DNA of 64,000 bases from Actinopolyspora lacussalsi subsp. righensis (GCF_900116555.1 NZ_FPAT01000013.1:1-64000), one strand, 5' to 3'; counted from the stretch's first letter, positions 53,006 to 61,856 are shown. A program made the numbers and translations. Notes: generated from the sequence alone by a model not told the origin.

Positions 53006-53794
53006 TCACCAGGCGTTCTCCAACCGGGCGTGCTGCCTGATCCAGGTGTGCATGACGATCCCGGAGGCCACCCCGGCGTTGATCGACCTCGTGGAACCGA
53101 ACTGCGCTATGGAGACCACCAGATCGGCTATGCGACGGGAGTCGTCACCGAGACCGGGCCCCTCCTGCCCGAACAGCAGCACGCAGTCGGCCGGCAGTTC
53201 GACCCGCTCTATCGGGGTGGCTCCGGGGGTGTTGTCCACGGCCACCACCCGCAGCGAGTGCTCCTCGGCGTAGGCACGCAGCTCGTCCAGCCCCGGATGA
53301 TGGCGCACGTGCTGGTAGCGGTCGGTGACCATGGCGCCGCGCCGGTTCCAGCGTCTGCGGCCGACGATGTGCACCTCCCGCGCCGCGAAGGCGTTGGCGG
53401 TACGTACGACCGTTCCGATGTTGTGGTCGTGCTGGAAGTTCTCGATGGCGACGTGGAAACCGTGCCGCCTACGGTCCAGATCGGCCACGATGGCCCGCCG
53501 ACTCCAGTAGCGGTAGTGGTCGACCACGTTGCGACGATCACCGTGCTCCAGGAGTTCGGGATCGTAGTGCTCGTCCGCGGGCCACTCCCCTTCCCACGGG
53601 CCCACCCCGACCTGGGCACCCCACTCGGTCGGCCCGGCCTCGGACTGCCCCTGCTCGGATGCCCCTCGCTCGGACGAGCCGTGTTCGGAAGCTCCCGCCC
53701 CGCCCTGCTGCCGGTCGGCGTCCCGGGAGTCGTCGGCCGGGTGCTCGTCCTCGGACGCGCTCCGGTGCACCCCGGCGCTGTCGTTGGGAATCAC
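53006..53794 (-). CDS. TrmH/SpoU-family RNA methyltransferase
   Basis: 262 aa from GTG 53794 (AGGAG 5 nt before). The first 90 residues are a disordered acidic/Gln/Ser-rich extension (DADRQQGGAGASEHGSSERG). The SpoU domain follows with its three motifs: IENFQHDHNIGTVVRTANAF, CVLLFGQEGPGLGDDSRRIA and VVSIAQFGSTRSINAGVASG. It 2'-O-methylates tRNA or rRNA with SAM bound in a trefoil knot. The N-terminal tail is unusual for the family but actinomycete members often have one. pyrE follows 36 bp upstream. Confidence 0.9.
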   Translation of the reverse strand: MIPNDSAGVHRSASEDEHPADDSRDADRQQGGAGASEHGSSERGASEQGQSEAGPTEWGAQVGVGPWEGEWPADEHYDPELLEHGDRRNVVDHYRYWSRRAIVADLDRRRHGFHVAIENFQHDHNIGTVVRTANAFAAREVHIVGRRRWNRRGAMVTDRYQHVRHHPGLDELRAYAEEHSLRVVAVDNTPGATPIERVELPADCVLLFGQEGPGLGDDSRRIADLVVSIAQFGSTRSINAGVASGIVMHTWIRQHARLENAW

Positions 53795-53829
53795 CAAGAC
53801 TCCTGCTGGTAGTGCTTTGTCGGCTTCCT

Positions 53830-54408
53830 TCAGTCCAGCCCCAGATCCGTGACCCCCAACAACGAGCGGTACGGCAGTCCCGCGGCCTCGATGGCCTCGC
53901 GGGCTCCGGTGTCGCGGTCGACCACGGTGGCCACGCCGAGCACCTCGGCATCGGCCTCTCGCAGGGCCTCGACCGCGGTGAGCACGCTGTCACCGGTGGT
54001 CGAGGTGTCCTCCACGGCCAGCACCCGACGTCCGGAGACGTTCGGCCCCTCGATCCGACGCTGCATGCCGTGTTGTTTGGCGTTCTTGCGCACCACGAAC
54101 GCGTCCAGCGGGGCGCCGGAGGAGTGCAGTACCGCGGTGGCCACCGGATCCGCGCCCAGCGTGAGCCCGCCAACGGCCGTGTAGTCCCAGTCCGAGGTGA
54201 GCTGCCGCAGCAGCGTTCCGATCAGCGGCGCCGCCTCGTGGTGCAACGTGGCCCTGCGCAGGTCCACGTAGTAGTCGGCCCGGCGTCCCGAGGACAGCGT
54301 GACCGGCTCGTGCACGACCGTGAGGTCCCGGACTAGCCGGGCGAGGTGGTCTCGACGTCGCTGGTCAACAGTAGTGTGCGCGGTTGGTTCCTCCACGACC
54401 GGCAGCAT
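53830..54408 (-). CDS. pyrE: Orotate phosphoribosyltransferase
   Basis: 192 aa from ATG 54408 (GGAG 4 nt before). It adds PRPP to orotate, making OMP for pyrimidine synthesis. The type I PRTase fold is seen in VTLSSGRRADYYVDLRRATL, GGLTLGADPVATAVLHSSGA, the flexible VVRKNAKQHGMQRRIEGPNV and the PRPP motif RRVLAVEDTSTTGDSVLTAV. It is followed by trmH on the same strand. The pair is a known association in actinomycetes. Confidence 0.95.
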   Translation of the reverse strand: MLPVVEEPTAHTTVDQRRRDHLARLVRDLTVVHEPVTLSSGRRADYYVDLRRATLHHEAAPLIGTLLRQLTSDWDYTAVGGLTLGADPVATAVLHSSGAPLDAFVVRKNAKQHGMQRRIEGPNVSGRRVLAVEDTSTTGDSVLTAVEALREADAEVLGVATVVDRDTGAREAIEAAGLPYRSLLGVTDLGLD

Positions 54409-54563
54409 ACCGCTCCGGCTGGTGATCATTTTCGCCCTGGCACGAGTTTCAGGGATATTACCCGAAACCGAAGTCAATTTTAGCCAGAACGAAAAATCTC
54501 ACCTGATCGTGTGAGCAAATAGGGATGCGTCCCGAAAAGGAACCAACGGTTACTATTTCCGCC

Positions 54564-55061
54564 ATGACATCAATCGCCGAAGTACGCCCGATCGAGAACA
54601 GCGACGTCCCGGAAATACTTGAACTCGGCAACGAGATTTTCGACGTTTCGGTATTTCCCTACAGCGTGTGGTCGCTGGGAGCCATAGCCAAACATCTCGA
54701 CCAACAACCGGAAGCCTGCCACGTGGCGGAGGTGGGCTCGCGGAAAGTGGGATTCGTGTTGGCCTCGATGCCGTTCTTCGACCAGAAGTACTGGGGGCAC
54801 GTCGAATGGATAGGCCTGCGAAGGGATTTCCGGGGCAAGGCGCTGGCTACCAAACTGGCCGACGCGACCATCCGGGCGCTCTACCGAGCGGGCGCCACCC
54901 GGGTGGTGGGTGACATCTCCACGTCCAACCGGGAATCCAAGCTGCTCGCTCGTTCGATGGGGTTCACCGAACTGACCACGATGACCCTGTTCGCCGCCCC
55001 CAGCCTGGACTGGATCAAATCCGTGGCTCCCGAGGAGGAGTTCGCCACCAGCGACGCCTGA
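54564..55061 (+). CDS. GNAT-family acetyltransferase
   Basis: 165 aa from ATG 54564; ATG 54525 is an alternative and neither has a strong ribosome-binding site. The GNAT fold appears as NSDVPEILELGNEIFDVSVF, motif A GLRRDFRGKALATKLADATI (Q/RxxGxG/A), and SNRESKLLARSMGFTELTTM. Substrate cannot be inferred. It diverges from pyrE across an AT-richer promoter region. Confidence 0.87.
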   Translation: MTSIAEVRPIENSDVPEILELGNEIFDVSVFPYSVWSLGAIAKHLDQQPEACHVAEVGSRKVGFVLASMPFFDQKYWGHVEWIGLRRDFRGKALATKLADATIRALYRAGATRVVGDISTSNRESKLLARSMGFTELTTMTLFAAPSLDWIKSVAPEEEFATSDA

Positions 55062-55178
55062 TCGGAGTGTTCCGGTCGGGTTGTCGAGCTACTCGCTTGG
55101 CGAAGCCTCCCACTCGCTCTCGCTCCGAGAGCGGAGACGTCGAGGGCGAAGGCATCGGGTAGCGACGACGGCCTCGGG
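55060..55178 (+). repeat. Composite 3'-UTR element, diverged copy G
   Basis: Starts at the GNAT stop with TGATCGGAGTGTTCCGGTCG, as at 44629, then GGCGAAGCCTCCC, CTCGCTCTCGCTCCGAGAGC and CATCGGGTAGCGACGACGG; the last matches the reverse complement of the loop in copies A and D (ATCGGGTAGCGAC). In the sense orientation relative to the GNAT gene. Confidence 0.5.
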
Positions 55179-55222
55179 GCGCGATTCGTGGTTTCCGGCC
55201 GGACGGAAACCACGAATCGCGC
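55179..55222. terminator. 19-bp-arm hairpin between convergent GNAT and methyltransferase genes
   Basis: GCGCGATTCGTGGTTTCCG (55179-55197) and its exact complement (55204-55222) around a 6-nt loop. A symmetric structure that can end transcription from both sides. Confidence 0.8.
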
Positions 55223-55388
55223 ACGACCGGATCACCGGAGGAGAGCGACCAGCGAACTCCCACCCGAACGGCGTCGCCGGTCCCGCTCGGCCCGCGCGGC
55301 CGCGACACGGAAATCACGGACCAGGATCGCCGACTCGGGATCCGGCGCGCAAGGCCCGCCACACGCCTCGGGGTCACACACCTCGGGA

Positions 55389-56255
55389 TCACGCCCCCCG
55401 GGAGGCGGACAGCGCGTCGTCCCGACGCAACGTGAGGATCATGATTCCCAGCTCGGGGAGTTCGCGCCACGCGCTTGTCGTGGCGATCGCACGCTCCGGC
55501 AGTTCGGAGCCTAGCGAACGCTCGATCTCGCCCCAGTCGTCCCGCAACCGACGTAGCGCCGTCGGCCAGGTGGGGGCGGTGTTCTCGGTGATGTCGAGGA
55601 ACTCCACCGGCGCCAGTCCCGCGGCATGAGCGAGTTCGAAGTAACGTTGCAACGTGTCCAGCGACACCGCCTGGATCAGTTCGTAGTACTCGGCGGTGCG
55701 GGCGCGCAGCCGCTCGGTCATTCGAACTCGCGCGTAGGGCGTTTCCAGCACCAGAAGTCCGCCGGGGCGCAGCAACCGGGCCATGCTGGACAACAGCTCG
55801 CCCGTTTCGAAGTGCGGCGAGGACTCGACGGACATCACCGCGTCGAAACTCTCGGTGCGGAACGGTGGGTTGAGCGCGTCGGCGTACTCGAAGGAAACGT
55901 AGTGCGAAACACCGTTCGAACTGGCGTGGGTGGCGGCCTCTCGCAGCGCACGACGGTTGACGTCGATACCGGTGATGTCGGCACCGGTACGGGCCCCCGC
56001 CGCTACGGTGGGACGGCCGTTACCGCACCCCACGTCCAGCACCCGGTCCCCGGACGACACGCGCAGCTTGTCGATCACGAGTTCCGCCAGCCTGGCGGTG
56101 GCCTCCTCCAGTGAACTGTCGTCCGCACCGTCGAACCAGTATCCGTTGTGCAGATCGGGACCCCAGTACTTTTCGGCCAACGGCGCGAATCGTTCGTAGG
56201 CATTCTCGATACCGGTCGCTGGAAGGGAGGATCCCAATGCCGCTCGGTTTGACAT
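55389..56255 (-). CDS. Class I SAM-dependent methyltransferase (RebM-like)
   Basis: 288 aa from ATG 56255. Motif I is VLDVGCGNGRPTVAAGA; acidic motif II GADITGIDVN; then VMSVESSPHFETGELLSS and LLRPGGLLVLETPYARV. The N-terminal YWGPDLHNGYWFDGADD is typical of RebM/erythromycin-type small-molecule methyltransferases that act on O, N or C. Many homologues sit in secondary-metabolite clusters, but here no cluster genes adjoin, so the substrate is unknown. Confidence 0.88.
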   Translation of the reverse strand: MSNRAALGSSLPATGIENAYERFAPLAEKYWGPDLHNGYWFDGADDSSLEEATARLAELVIDKLRVSSGDRVLDVGCGNGRPTVAAGARTGADITGIDVNRRALREAATHASSNGVSHYVSFEYADALNPPFRTESFDAVMSVESSPHFETGELLSSMARLLRPGGLLVLETPYARVRMTERLRARTAEYYELIQAVSLDTLQRYFELAHAAGLAPVEFLDITENTAPTWPTALRRLRDDWGEIERSLGSELPERAIATTSAWRELPELGIMILTLRRDDALSASRGA

Positions 56256-56568
56256 GTCGTGTCTCCGGTTCTCGGTGAACTCGTTTCCGAATGACTGCTG
56301 ACAGGACTGCCACTTTCCGAAAAACCGTGTTCGTTGTCGGTGATCGACGACATCTCCCGGGACGCTCATCCGAAACCGAACACCGGTGTCTTCCGGACAG
56401 GGTGTCACCGCGAAGAAAGTAGCAGCACTTCCGGCCCGTGGTGTTACCCCGTCCGAGCGAGCACTACGTGACACATTTTCATTTTTCGGCGTTGTTCCCG
56501 GAGGAATACGACTCGGCGTGGCCACGCCGGAACCACACCGAGCCGAAATCGTCGGACCGGGACTCGGG
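56256..56568. other. Intergenic region upstream of the methyltransferase gene
   Basis: 313 bp; no gene or clear repeat seen. It contains the leftward promoter of the methyltransferase gene and the 3' region of the SDR gene. Confidence 0.5.
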
Positions 56569-57342
56569 TCAGGTGCGCCCCGGCGCGGCGTGGCTGACGA
56601 CGAACCGCTGCAACCGGTTCGGTATCAGCTTGCCGAGGGCTACCACGGCCTTGTACTGAGCTCCCGGAATCGACACGGTGCGGCCGCGGCGCAGATCGCG
56701 CAGCGCCTCGTGCACGAGGGTGTCGGCGTCCAGCCAGAACGCCTTCGGCAACGAGCTCATCTCCAGCCGGGCGCGCTGGTGGAACTCGGTGCGGGTGAAG
56801 CCGGGGCAGAGCGCCATGACTCGTACTCCGGTGCCCGCGAGCGAGGCGGAAAGCCCCTCGGAGAACGTGGTGACATAGGCCTTGGTCGCCGAGTAGGTGG
56901 AACCGGACATGGCGAAGAATCCAGCCACACTGGACAGATTGATCACGTCGCCCCGGCCGAGGTCGCGCATCACCGGAACAACGGCGCGGGTCAGCCGCAG
57001 CACGGCCGTGACGTTGAGATCCACCTGCTGCCGCAACGTCTCGGGGTCGGTGTCCCAGAAAGCACCGGAGGTGCCGAAACCCGCGTTGTTGACCAGCAGG
57101 TCGATCGGCCTGGTCGCGTCGCCGAGGCGACGTTCGACCTCCGCGAGTTCCTCGTCCCGGGTGAGATCCGCGGGCAACCGCTCGGTGACGGTACCGTAGC
57201 GATCCCCCAGGTACTCGGCCAGCGAGGCCAGCCGTTCGGAATCACGGGCGACGAGCACCAGATCGTAGCCCTCTGCTGCGAGCCTGCGGGCGAAAGCCCG
57301 GCCGATACCGGCGGTAGCACCGGTTACGAGAGCGGTAGACAT
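56569..57342 (-). CDS. Short-chain dehydrogenase/reductase
   Basis: 257 aa from ATG 57342. Classical SDR motifs: [20 protein letters not shown] (TGxxxGIG cofactor loop), [18 protein letters not shown] (NNAG), and the catalytic [20 protein letters not shown] (S, Y-x-x-x-K). The C-terminus is basic. NAD(P)H-dependent; substrate unknown. Members close to this ([18 protein letters not shown]) are often annotated as DltE-like SDRs. Confidence 0.92.
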   Translation of the reverse strand: MSTALVTGATAGIGRAFARRLAAEGYDLVLVARDSERLASLAEYLGDRYGTVTERLPADLTRDEELAEVERRLGDATRPIDLLVNNAGFGTSGAFWDTDPETLRQQVDLNVTAVLRLTRAVVPVMRDLGRGDVINLSSVAGFFAMSGSTYSATKAYVTTFSEGLSASLAGTGVRVMALCPGFTRTEFHQRARLEMSSLPKAFWLDADTLVHEALRDLRRGRTVSIPGAQYKAVVALGKLIPNRLQRFVVSHAAPGRT

Positions 57343-57695
57343 GTTTCGGACCCTACCCGCGAGTTTCCCCGATGCCCTCCACCACCGAAGTTCTCCGGTC
57401 GGTCCACGGAAGACTCGGGGGTGAAGACTGGGTCGGCGAAGTCCCGGGTCTTCCGGCGTGCTTCCGCCCCGGCCCCGCACGAGGGCGTGCGGAGCCACCC
57501 GCGGCGTCGATTTCTCGCGAAATCGCGGCGCGGCTGGGCGAGGGACCCCGGTGCGTGAGGTGCTCCGGCCCGGCGATTTCTCGCGAAATCGACGGGCAGT
57601 GCGGGTCGGACACGTGGCGGTGCCCAACCACGTCCTCCCGCACCCGGGTACACCGCACCATCACGAGGGGCGCCCGCGGTGCGGCGGGGTTCGGC
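57343..57695. other. Intergenic region with the palindrome pair
   Basis: 353 bp between two leftward genes. Besides the palindromes there is the promoter of the SDR gene on the left. Confidence 0.5.
57502..57596 (-). repeat. Palindrome pair downstream of the 57696 gene
   Basis: GTCGATTTCTCGCGAAATCG (57505-57524) and CGGCGATTTCTCGCGAAATC (57571-57590), centres 67 bp apart. Both follow the stop of the leftward gene at 57696. Confidence 0.75.
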
Positions 57696-58418
57696 TCAAG
57701 CGGTGTCGTCCTCGGTGGTGGGGCTCGGGATTATCTCGTCGTCGGGACGCTCCGCACTGGGTGTCTCGCCGTTGGGGTCCACTTCGAACGGATCGAGCAG
57801 ATCGGCGAACCGGCCCAACGCCCGCAGCGCGCTCTCCAGCTGTTCCGGTTCGGCCGCGGCGGGTTCCAGCGCCGCCAGCACCCAGTCGTTCTCCGCCCAG
57901 GCCACGGTCACGTCGTCGCCGAACTCCTCGACGGCGTCGACCACGTCCGGAGTGACCAGCGGCCGAGCCGTGGCGACGTCACCCACGAACGCGTAGCGCG
58001 AGCCTACCGGGCCGAGCAGGTCGAGTTCGGACTCCGGCGGAACCGGCACCTCCGGCAACCACAGTTCGAGCGTGGTGGCGGCCGACCGGCGGCAGCGGAG
58101 CCCGAGCAGCACCGCCACCGTCCTGCCGCCGACAACGAGGTCGAGCACCGAGACCTGGCGCCTCCCGTCGGCGGTGAAGGTGGACCCGGCCACGATGTCG
58201 GTGGCCACCGCCCCGTTGTACTGCGGCAGCAGACCCCGCTGCCACTTGGTCGGCAACACTTGGTCGAACTCGGCGAACTGCCAGCCACGCAGCGCCGCCC
58301 AACGTCTTCTTTCCCGGTTCTTCGCCGTTCGCCGCGCGTGGTCGGTGATCAGCAGCGTGACGCCCGCCGCTGTCGCGACCGCCGCCACGGCGAACCAGAC
58401 CCATGCAGGTATGCCCAC
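57696..58418 (-). CDS. Membrane-anchored protein of unknown function
   Basis: 240 aa from GTG 58418. One N-terminal membrane helix (AWVWFAVAAVATAAGVTLLI), a basic KNRERRRWAALRGW, then a soluble domain (WQFAEFDQVLPTKW, RQVSVLDLVVGGRTVAVLLG, SRYAFVGDVATARPLVTPDV). The soluble part has a DUF3137-like feel, but I would not assign it. The C-terminus is acidic. No neighbour suggests a role. Confidence 0.65.
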   Translation of the reverse strand: MGIPAWVWFAVAAVATAAGVTLLITDHARRTAKNRERRRWAALRGWQFAEFDQVLPTKWQRGLLPQYNGAVATDIVAGSTFTADGRRQVSVLDLVVGGRTVAVLLGLRCRRSAATTLELWLPEVPVPPESELDLLGPVGSRYAFVGDVATARPLVTPDVVDAVEEFGDDVTVAWAENDWVLAALEPAAAEPEQLESALRALGRFADLLDPFEVDPNGETPSAERPDDEIIPSPTTEDDTA

Positions 58419-58537
58419 ACGCGCAGGGTAGTCGGCCGACGGAGCGGTGCGAAGATCACCTGCTCCCCGAATCGCGTAACGCGCCGGGAGAACACCCGAA
58501 AAGACGTGGGCCGGACCGGCCGGGTCGAGCCGGAGTA

Positions 58538-59167
58538 TCACTGTCCACCGGGAACGCACATCCGGAAGAGTTCGTCCCAGTCGGGCGCGTCCCCCGGTAG
58601 CCGGTCCGTCCGCTCGCGGAGTCCGGGAAGCAGCAGTTCGAGGTAGCGCTGCCGCAGCTCGGCACGGCGGTCCTCCTCGGTGGCAAGCGGCGGATTGAGG
58701 TGCTTGAACAGCAGAAACACATCGGCCGAGCGCAGATCACCGCGCAGCTGCCCCGCACGCTGGGCCGTGACCACCAGTTCCTCGATGTGCTCGATCATGC
58801 GTCGCCGCAGCCGGGTGAGCTCCTCGGAGACGTCCTCGGACTCCTCGTAGGGCGGCAGCACGACGCCGATCCCGGTGTGCGCGCGCAGACACCCCCGCAC
58901 GAACCGCACGAAAGCGGCCCAGGGATCGTCGGGCTCGGTCTCCCCGGCGGACTCCGCCTCGGCGATGACACGACTCATGGCGGCGATCCGAACTCGCTCG
59001 GCCAGGCGTCGCTTGTTCGGGTAACGCCGGTAGATGCTGGCCACCCCGACCCCGGCGAGCTCGGCTATCTCGGAGACCGGGGCGGCGAATCCCTGCTGCG
59101 CGAACACCTCGCGAGCCGCGCTGATCACGCGTTCGTCGTAGTCCACGGCGTGCTGGGTTGTGGTCAT
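58538..59167 (-). CDS. TetR-family regulator of the adjacent MFS gene
   Basis: 209 aa. Helix-turn-helix: VISAAREVFAQQGFAAPVSE, AELAGVGVASIYRRYPNKRR. The C-terminal domain has long helices (EELTRLRRRMIEHIEELVVT). It is divergent from the MFS transporter with an 84-bp gap that carries a 20-bp palindrome, the classical efflux-repressor layout. Confidence 0.9.
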   Translation of the reverse strand: MTTTQHAVDYDERVISAAREVFAQQGFAAPVSEIAELAGVGVASIYRRYPNKRRLAERVRIAAMSRVIAEAESAGETEPDDPWAAFVRFVRGCLRAHTGIGVVLPPYEESEDVSEELTRLRRRMIEHIEELVVTAQRAGQLRGDLRSADVFLLFKHLNPPLATEEDRRAELRQRYLELLLPGLRERTDRLPGDAPDWDELFRMCVPGGQ

Positions 59168-59183
59168 GACCACAGCGTACCTC

Positions 59184-59203
59184 GGAGCGGAATGATCCGC
59201 TCC
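59184..59203. promoter_or_regulatory. TetR operator between tetR and the MFS gene
   Basis: GGAGCGGAATGATCCGCTCC has perfect 8-bp arms around ATGA. A second, weaker half (GCTCCGCGCGGA) lies 11 bp to its right. Both fall in the shared promoter. Confidence 0.7.
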
Positions 59204-59251
59204 GGGGTCGTGTTGCTCCGCGCGGAATAACTCGCTCCGGTGAGGAGAATC

Positions 59252-60481
59252 ATGCCGCCCGAGCCAAGCGCCACGACGGCCCCACCAGGCACGAAGCACG
59301 CACGCGGTCGCCGACAACGATCCGGCACCTCTTTCGCGCTGGCGGGAGCGATTCTCGCGGTGTTTCTGATGGCTTCCACCGCCCCTTCCCCGATGTATGC
59401 CATCTATCAACGGGAATGGGGCTTCTCCAGCACGGTGCTGACGCTCGTCTTCGCCGTCTACATGGTCGGGATCCTGGCAGCGCTGCTGTTGTTCGGTTCC
59501 CTGTCGGACCACCTGGGACGACGCCCCGTGCTGCTGGGAGCTATAGCGCTCGAAACGGTCTCGCTGCTCGTACTGGCGTTCGCACCGGGCGTCGGGTGGC
59601 TGTGCGCCGGTCGGATTCTGCAGGGACTGGCCACCGGCTCCGTCACCAGCGCGGTCAGTGCCACGCTGCTGGACTTCCAACCGCCGGGCAGCGGACGCGG
59701 ACCGCTGGTGAACGGAATCGCCGCGTCGGGAGGCATGGCCGTCGGGTCGGTGATGGCAGGGGCGCTGGTGCAGTTCGCTCCCGCTCCCACCGAGCTGAGC
59801 TATCTCGTGCTGATCGCCGCACTGGTGCTACTGCTCCTCGGGGCGGTGGCGATGCCGGAACCCGTGACCGGCCGACGTGGTGAGCCGCGCCGGATACCGC
59901 GTCCGCAGCGGCCGATCGTGCCCGCGGGACAGGGCAGGACGTTCGCGCTGCTGGCCACCACGATGCTGGCGGCGTGGACCATCGGCGGGATGTTCATGTC
60001 GCTGGGGCCGTCGGTGGCGAGCGGACTGGTCGGGAGCAACTCCCACTTCGTCGGCGGGCTGACAGTCACGGTGCTGGCCGGGGTCGGCAGCGTAGCGCAG
60101 GTGCTGGCTTCGGGATGGCACGGCACACGCGCGGTGCGGCTGGCCGTTCCGCTACTGCTGCTCGGCCTGGCCGCCGTGGCGACGGCGGTGGTCCTCGGAA
60201 GCGCCATGCTGCTGTTCGGCGGCTCAGTCGTGCTGGGTGCGGGCTGGGGACTGATGTTCATGGGCGGTTTCCGGATGCTCAGCGCCCTGGCGAGGCCCGA
60301 GCAGCGCGCGGGCACCTCGGCGATGATCTACGTGGTCGCCTACCTGTCCGCGGGAGGCTCCAGCATCCTGCTCGGCTACCTGACCACGTTGTTCGGACTG
60401 GACAACGCCACGATCGTGTTCGCCGTGGCAGCGGGAGCGTTCACCGTGCTGGCCGGGATCGGCAGCGGCAGGAGTCGTTGA
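59252..60481 (+). CDS. MFS transporter (drug-efflux-type)
   Basis: 409 aa from ATG 59252 with GAGGAG before it. About twelve membrane helices; MFS motif A is seen in GSLSDHLGRRPVLLGAIALE and the first helix pair begins LAGAILAVFLMASTAPSPMY. Multidrug-type transporters of this kind sit beside TetR genes. The substrate is unknown; the N-terminal GTKHARGRRQRSGTS is cytoplasmic. Confidence 0.9.
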   Translation: MPPEPSATTAPPGTKHARGRRQRSGTSFALAGAILAVFLMASTAPSPMYAIYQREWGFSSTVLTLVFAVYMVGILAALLLFGSLSDHLGRRPVLLGAIALETVSLLVLAFAPGVGWLCAGRILQGLATGSVTSAVSATLLDFQPPGSGRGPLVNGIAASGGMAVGSVMAGALVQFAPAPTELSYLVLIAALVLLLLGAVAMPEPVTGRRGEPRRIPRPQRPIVPAGQGRTFALLATTMLAAWTIGGMFMSLGPSVASGLVGSNSHFVGGLTVTVLAGVGSVAQVLASGWHGTRAVRLAVPLLLLGLAAVATAVVLGSAMLLFGGSVVLGAGWGLMFMGGFRMLSALARPEQRAGTSAMIYVVAYLSAGGSSILLGYLTTLFGLDNATIVFAVAAGAFTVLAGIGSGRSR

Positions 60482-60541
60482 CCACGCGCCGGTCACGGAC
60501 GACCGCGAGACACGAACGGCGCGGTAGGGCAGGCTGCGGTC

Positions 60542-60886
60542 ATGGTCACCATCGACGAGATCCGCGAAATCGTTCGCGGTCTGCCGGGCGCTTACGAACA
60601 GCCCTCCTACGGCGGGCAACCGTCGTGGCGGACGAAACCACGAGGGTTCAGCTGGGTTCGCGACGAGCCGGAAGCGCTCGTGGTGTGGGTCGGTTCGGTC
60701 GAGGAGAAAGAAGCGTTGCTCGAAGCCGAACCCGAAAAGTTCTTCACGAACTCCCACTACAACGGTCGACCGATGCTGCTCGTCCGACTCGATGGTGTCG
60801 ATCGCGCCGAGGCCGCGGAGCTGGTCGAGGAGTCCTTCCGGCTACGGGCTCCCGCACGTCTCGTCGCGGAGCTCGACGGGAAGTAG
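60542..60886 (+). CDS. MmcQ/YjbR-family protein
   Basis: 114 aa. The family pattern is VTIDEIREIVRGLPGAYEQP, KPRGFSWVRDEPEALVVWVG, and FFTNSHYNGRPMLLVRLDGV with a C-terminal helix (AAELVEESFRLRAPARLVAE). A CyaY-like fold predicted to bind DNA in some annotations; the function is not established. It follows the MFS gene by 60 bp. Confidence 0.88.
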   Translation: MVTIDEIREIVRGLPGAYEQPSYGGQPSWRTKPRGFSWVRDEPEALVVWVGSVEEKEALLEAEPEKFFTNSHYNGRPMLLVRLDGVDRAEAAELVEESFRLRAPARLVAELDGK

Positions 60887-61016
60887 TTCGGGGCGGGAAA
60901 TCCGGTAGACGGCGGGCGCGAGCCCCTCGAACCCGCGTCCTCCCCGGACGTACTCCTGATCACCTCCGATGCCGCGATCACGTCCTCGGACCGCCTGCCG
61001 AGCGGTACCGCTTCCG

Positions 61017-61856
61017 CTATCGACGCGACGAATCGAGCACCGCGGCCACGACCGCTTCCGGAGCGTCGTCGGGAACCAGGTGTCCCGCCTCGGGGACGAC
61101 GCCGAACTCGGTGTGCGGCATGCGTGCGGCCAACTCCCGACCTCTCTCCAGCGGAATCCACGCGTCCCGCTCGCCCCACAGGAGGGTGACCGGACAGCGG
61201 ATCTCGTCGTAGCGGTCCTGGATCTCGTCGGTGTGGCTGTCGTGCATCTGGGCGATCTGGCGATAGAACGCGGCCTGCCCCCGCTCCCCCGACCAGGGTT
61301 CGAGGTAGTACCGCATCTCCCGCTCGGACAGCGAGCGGCACACCGCTCCGCCGATGTAGGCGCGCAGGACCGCCTCGTGGATGTAGGCGGGGAGCTCGCC
61401 GAACGCGTCCTCGTGGCGCCGGGCCGTTCGCACGAGCTCCGAACCGTGCGGACTGAGCGCCACCGGGTCGATCAACGTCATCGAGCGGTAGTCGCGGCCG
61501 TCGAGCAGATGGGTGCGCAGCGCGGTGGTCCCGCCGAAGTCGTGCCCGACCACGTGCGGGGAATCGAGTTCCCAGTGGTCGAGCAGCGCGGCGAAGAGCC
61601 CGTTCTGCACCCCCAGTGAGACGTCCTGCCCCGCTTTCTTCTCCGAGCGGCCGTAGCCGAGCAGGTCGAAGTAGTGCACCCGGTGGTCGCGGGCGAGTTG
61701 CGGCGCGACCCGTCGCCAGACCACCGAGGAGAACGGCGTGCCGTGCAGCAGGACCACGGGGTCTCCCTCTCCCATGACTCCGTAGCGGATCTCCTGACCA
61801 CGGAACTCGAACACCTCGGGCGGGTTCCACGACTCGCGGTCCGACGTCTCGAACAT
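61017..61856 (-). CDS. Alpha/beta hydrolase with an Asp nucleophile (epoxide hydrolase/dehalogenase-like)
   Basis: 279 aa. The oxyanion motif is VVLLHGTPFSSVVWRR; the nucleophile elbow reads VVGHDFGGTTAL, with Asp where serine hydrolases have Ser, which points to haloalkane dehalogenase, fluoroacetate dehalogenase or epoxide hydrolase chemistry. The general-base His is in PEAGHLVPDDAPEAV and the acid around TLLWGERDAWIP. The start region's LVMGEGD- and FDLLGYGRSEKK are typical. Divergent from a CGNR regulator. Confidence 0.9.
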   Translation of the reverse strand: MFETSDRESWNPPEVFEFRGQEIRYGVMGEGDPVVLLHGTPFSSVVWRRVAPQLARDHRVHYFDLLGYGRSEKKAGQDVSLGVQNGLFAALLDHWELDSPHVVGHDFGGTTALRTHLLDGRDYRSMTLIDPVALSPHGSELVRTARRHEDAFGELPAYIHEAVLRAYIGGAVCRSLSEREMRYYLEPWSGERGQAAFYRQIAQMHDSHTDEIQDRYDEIRCPVTLLWGERDAWIPLERGRELAARMPHTEFGVVPEAGHLVPDDAPEAVVAAVLDSSRR

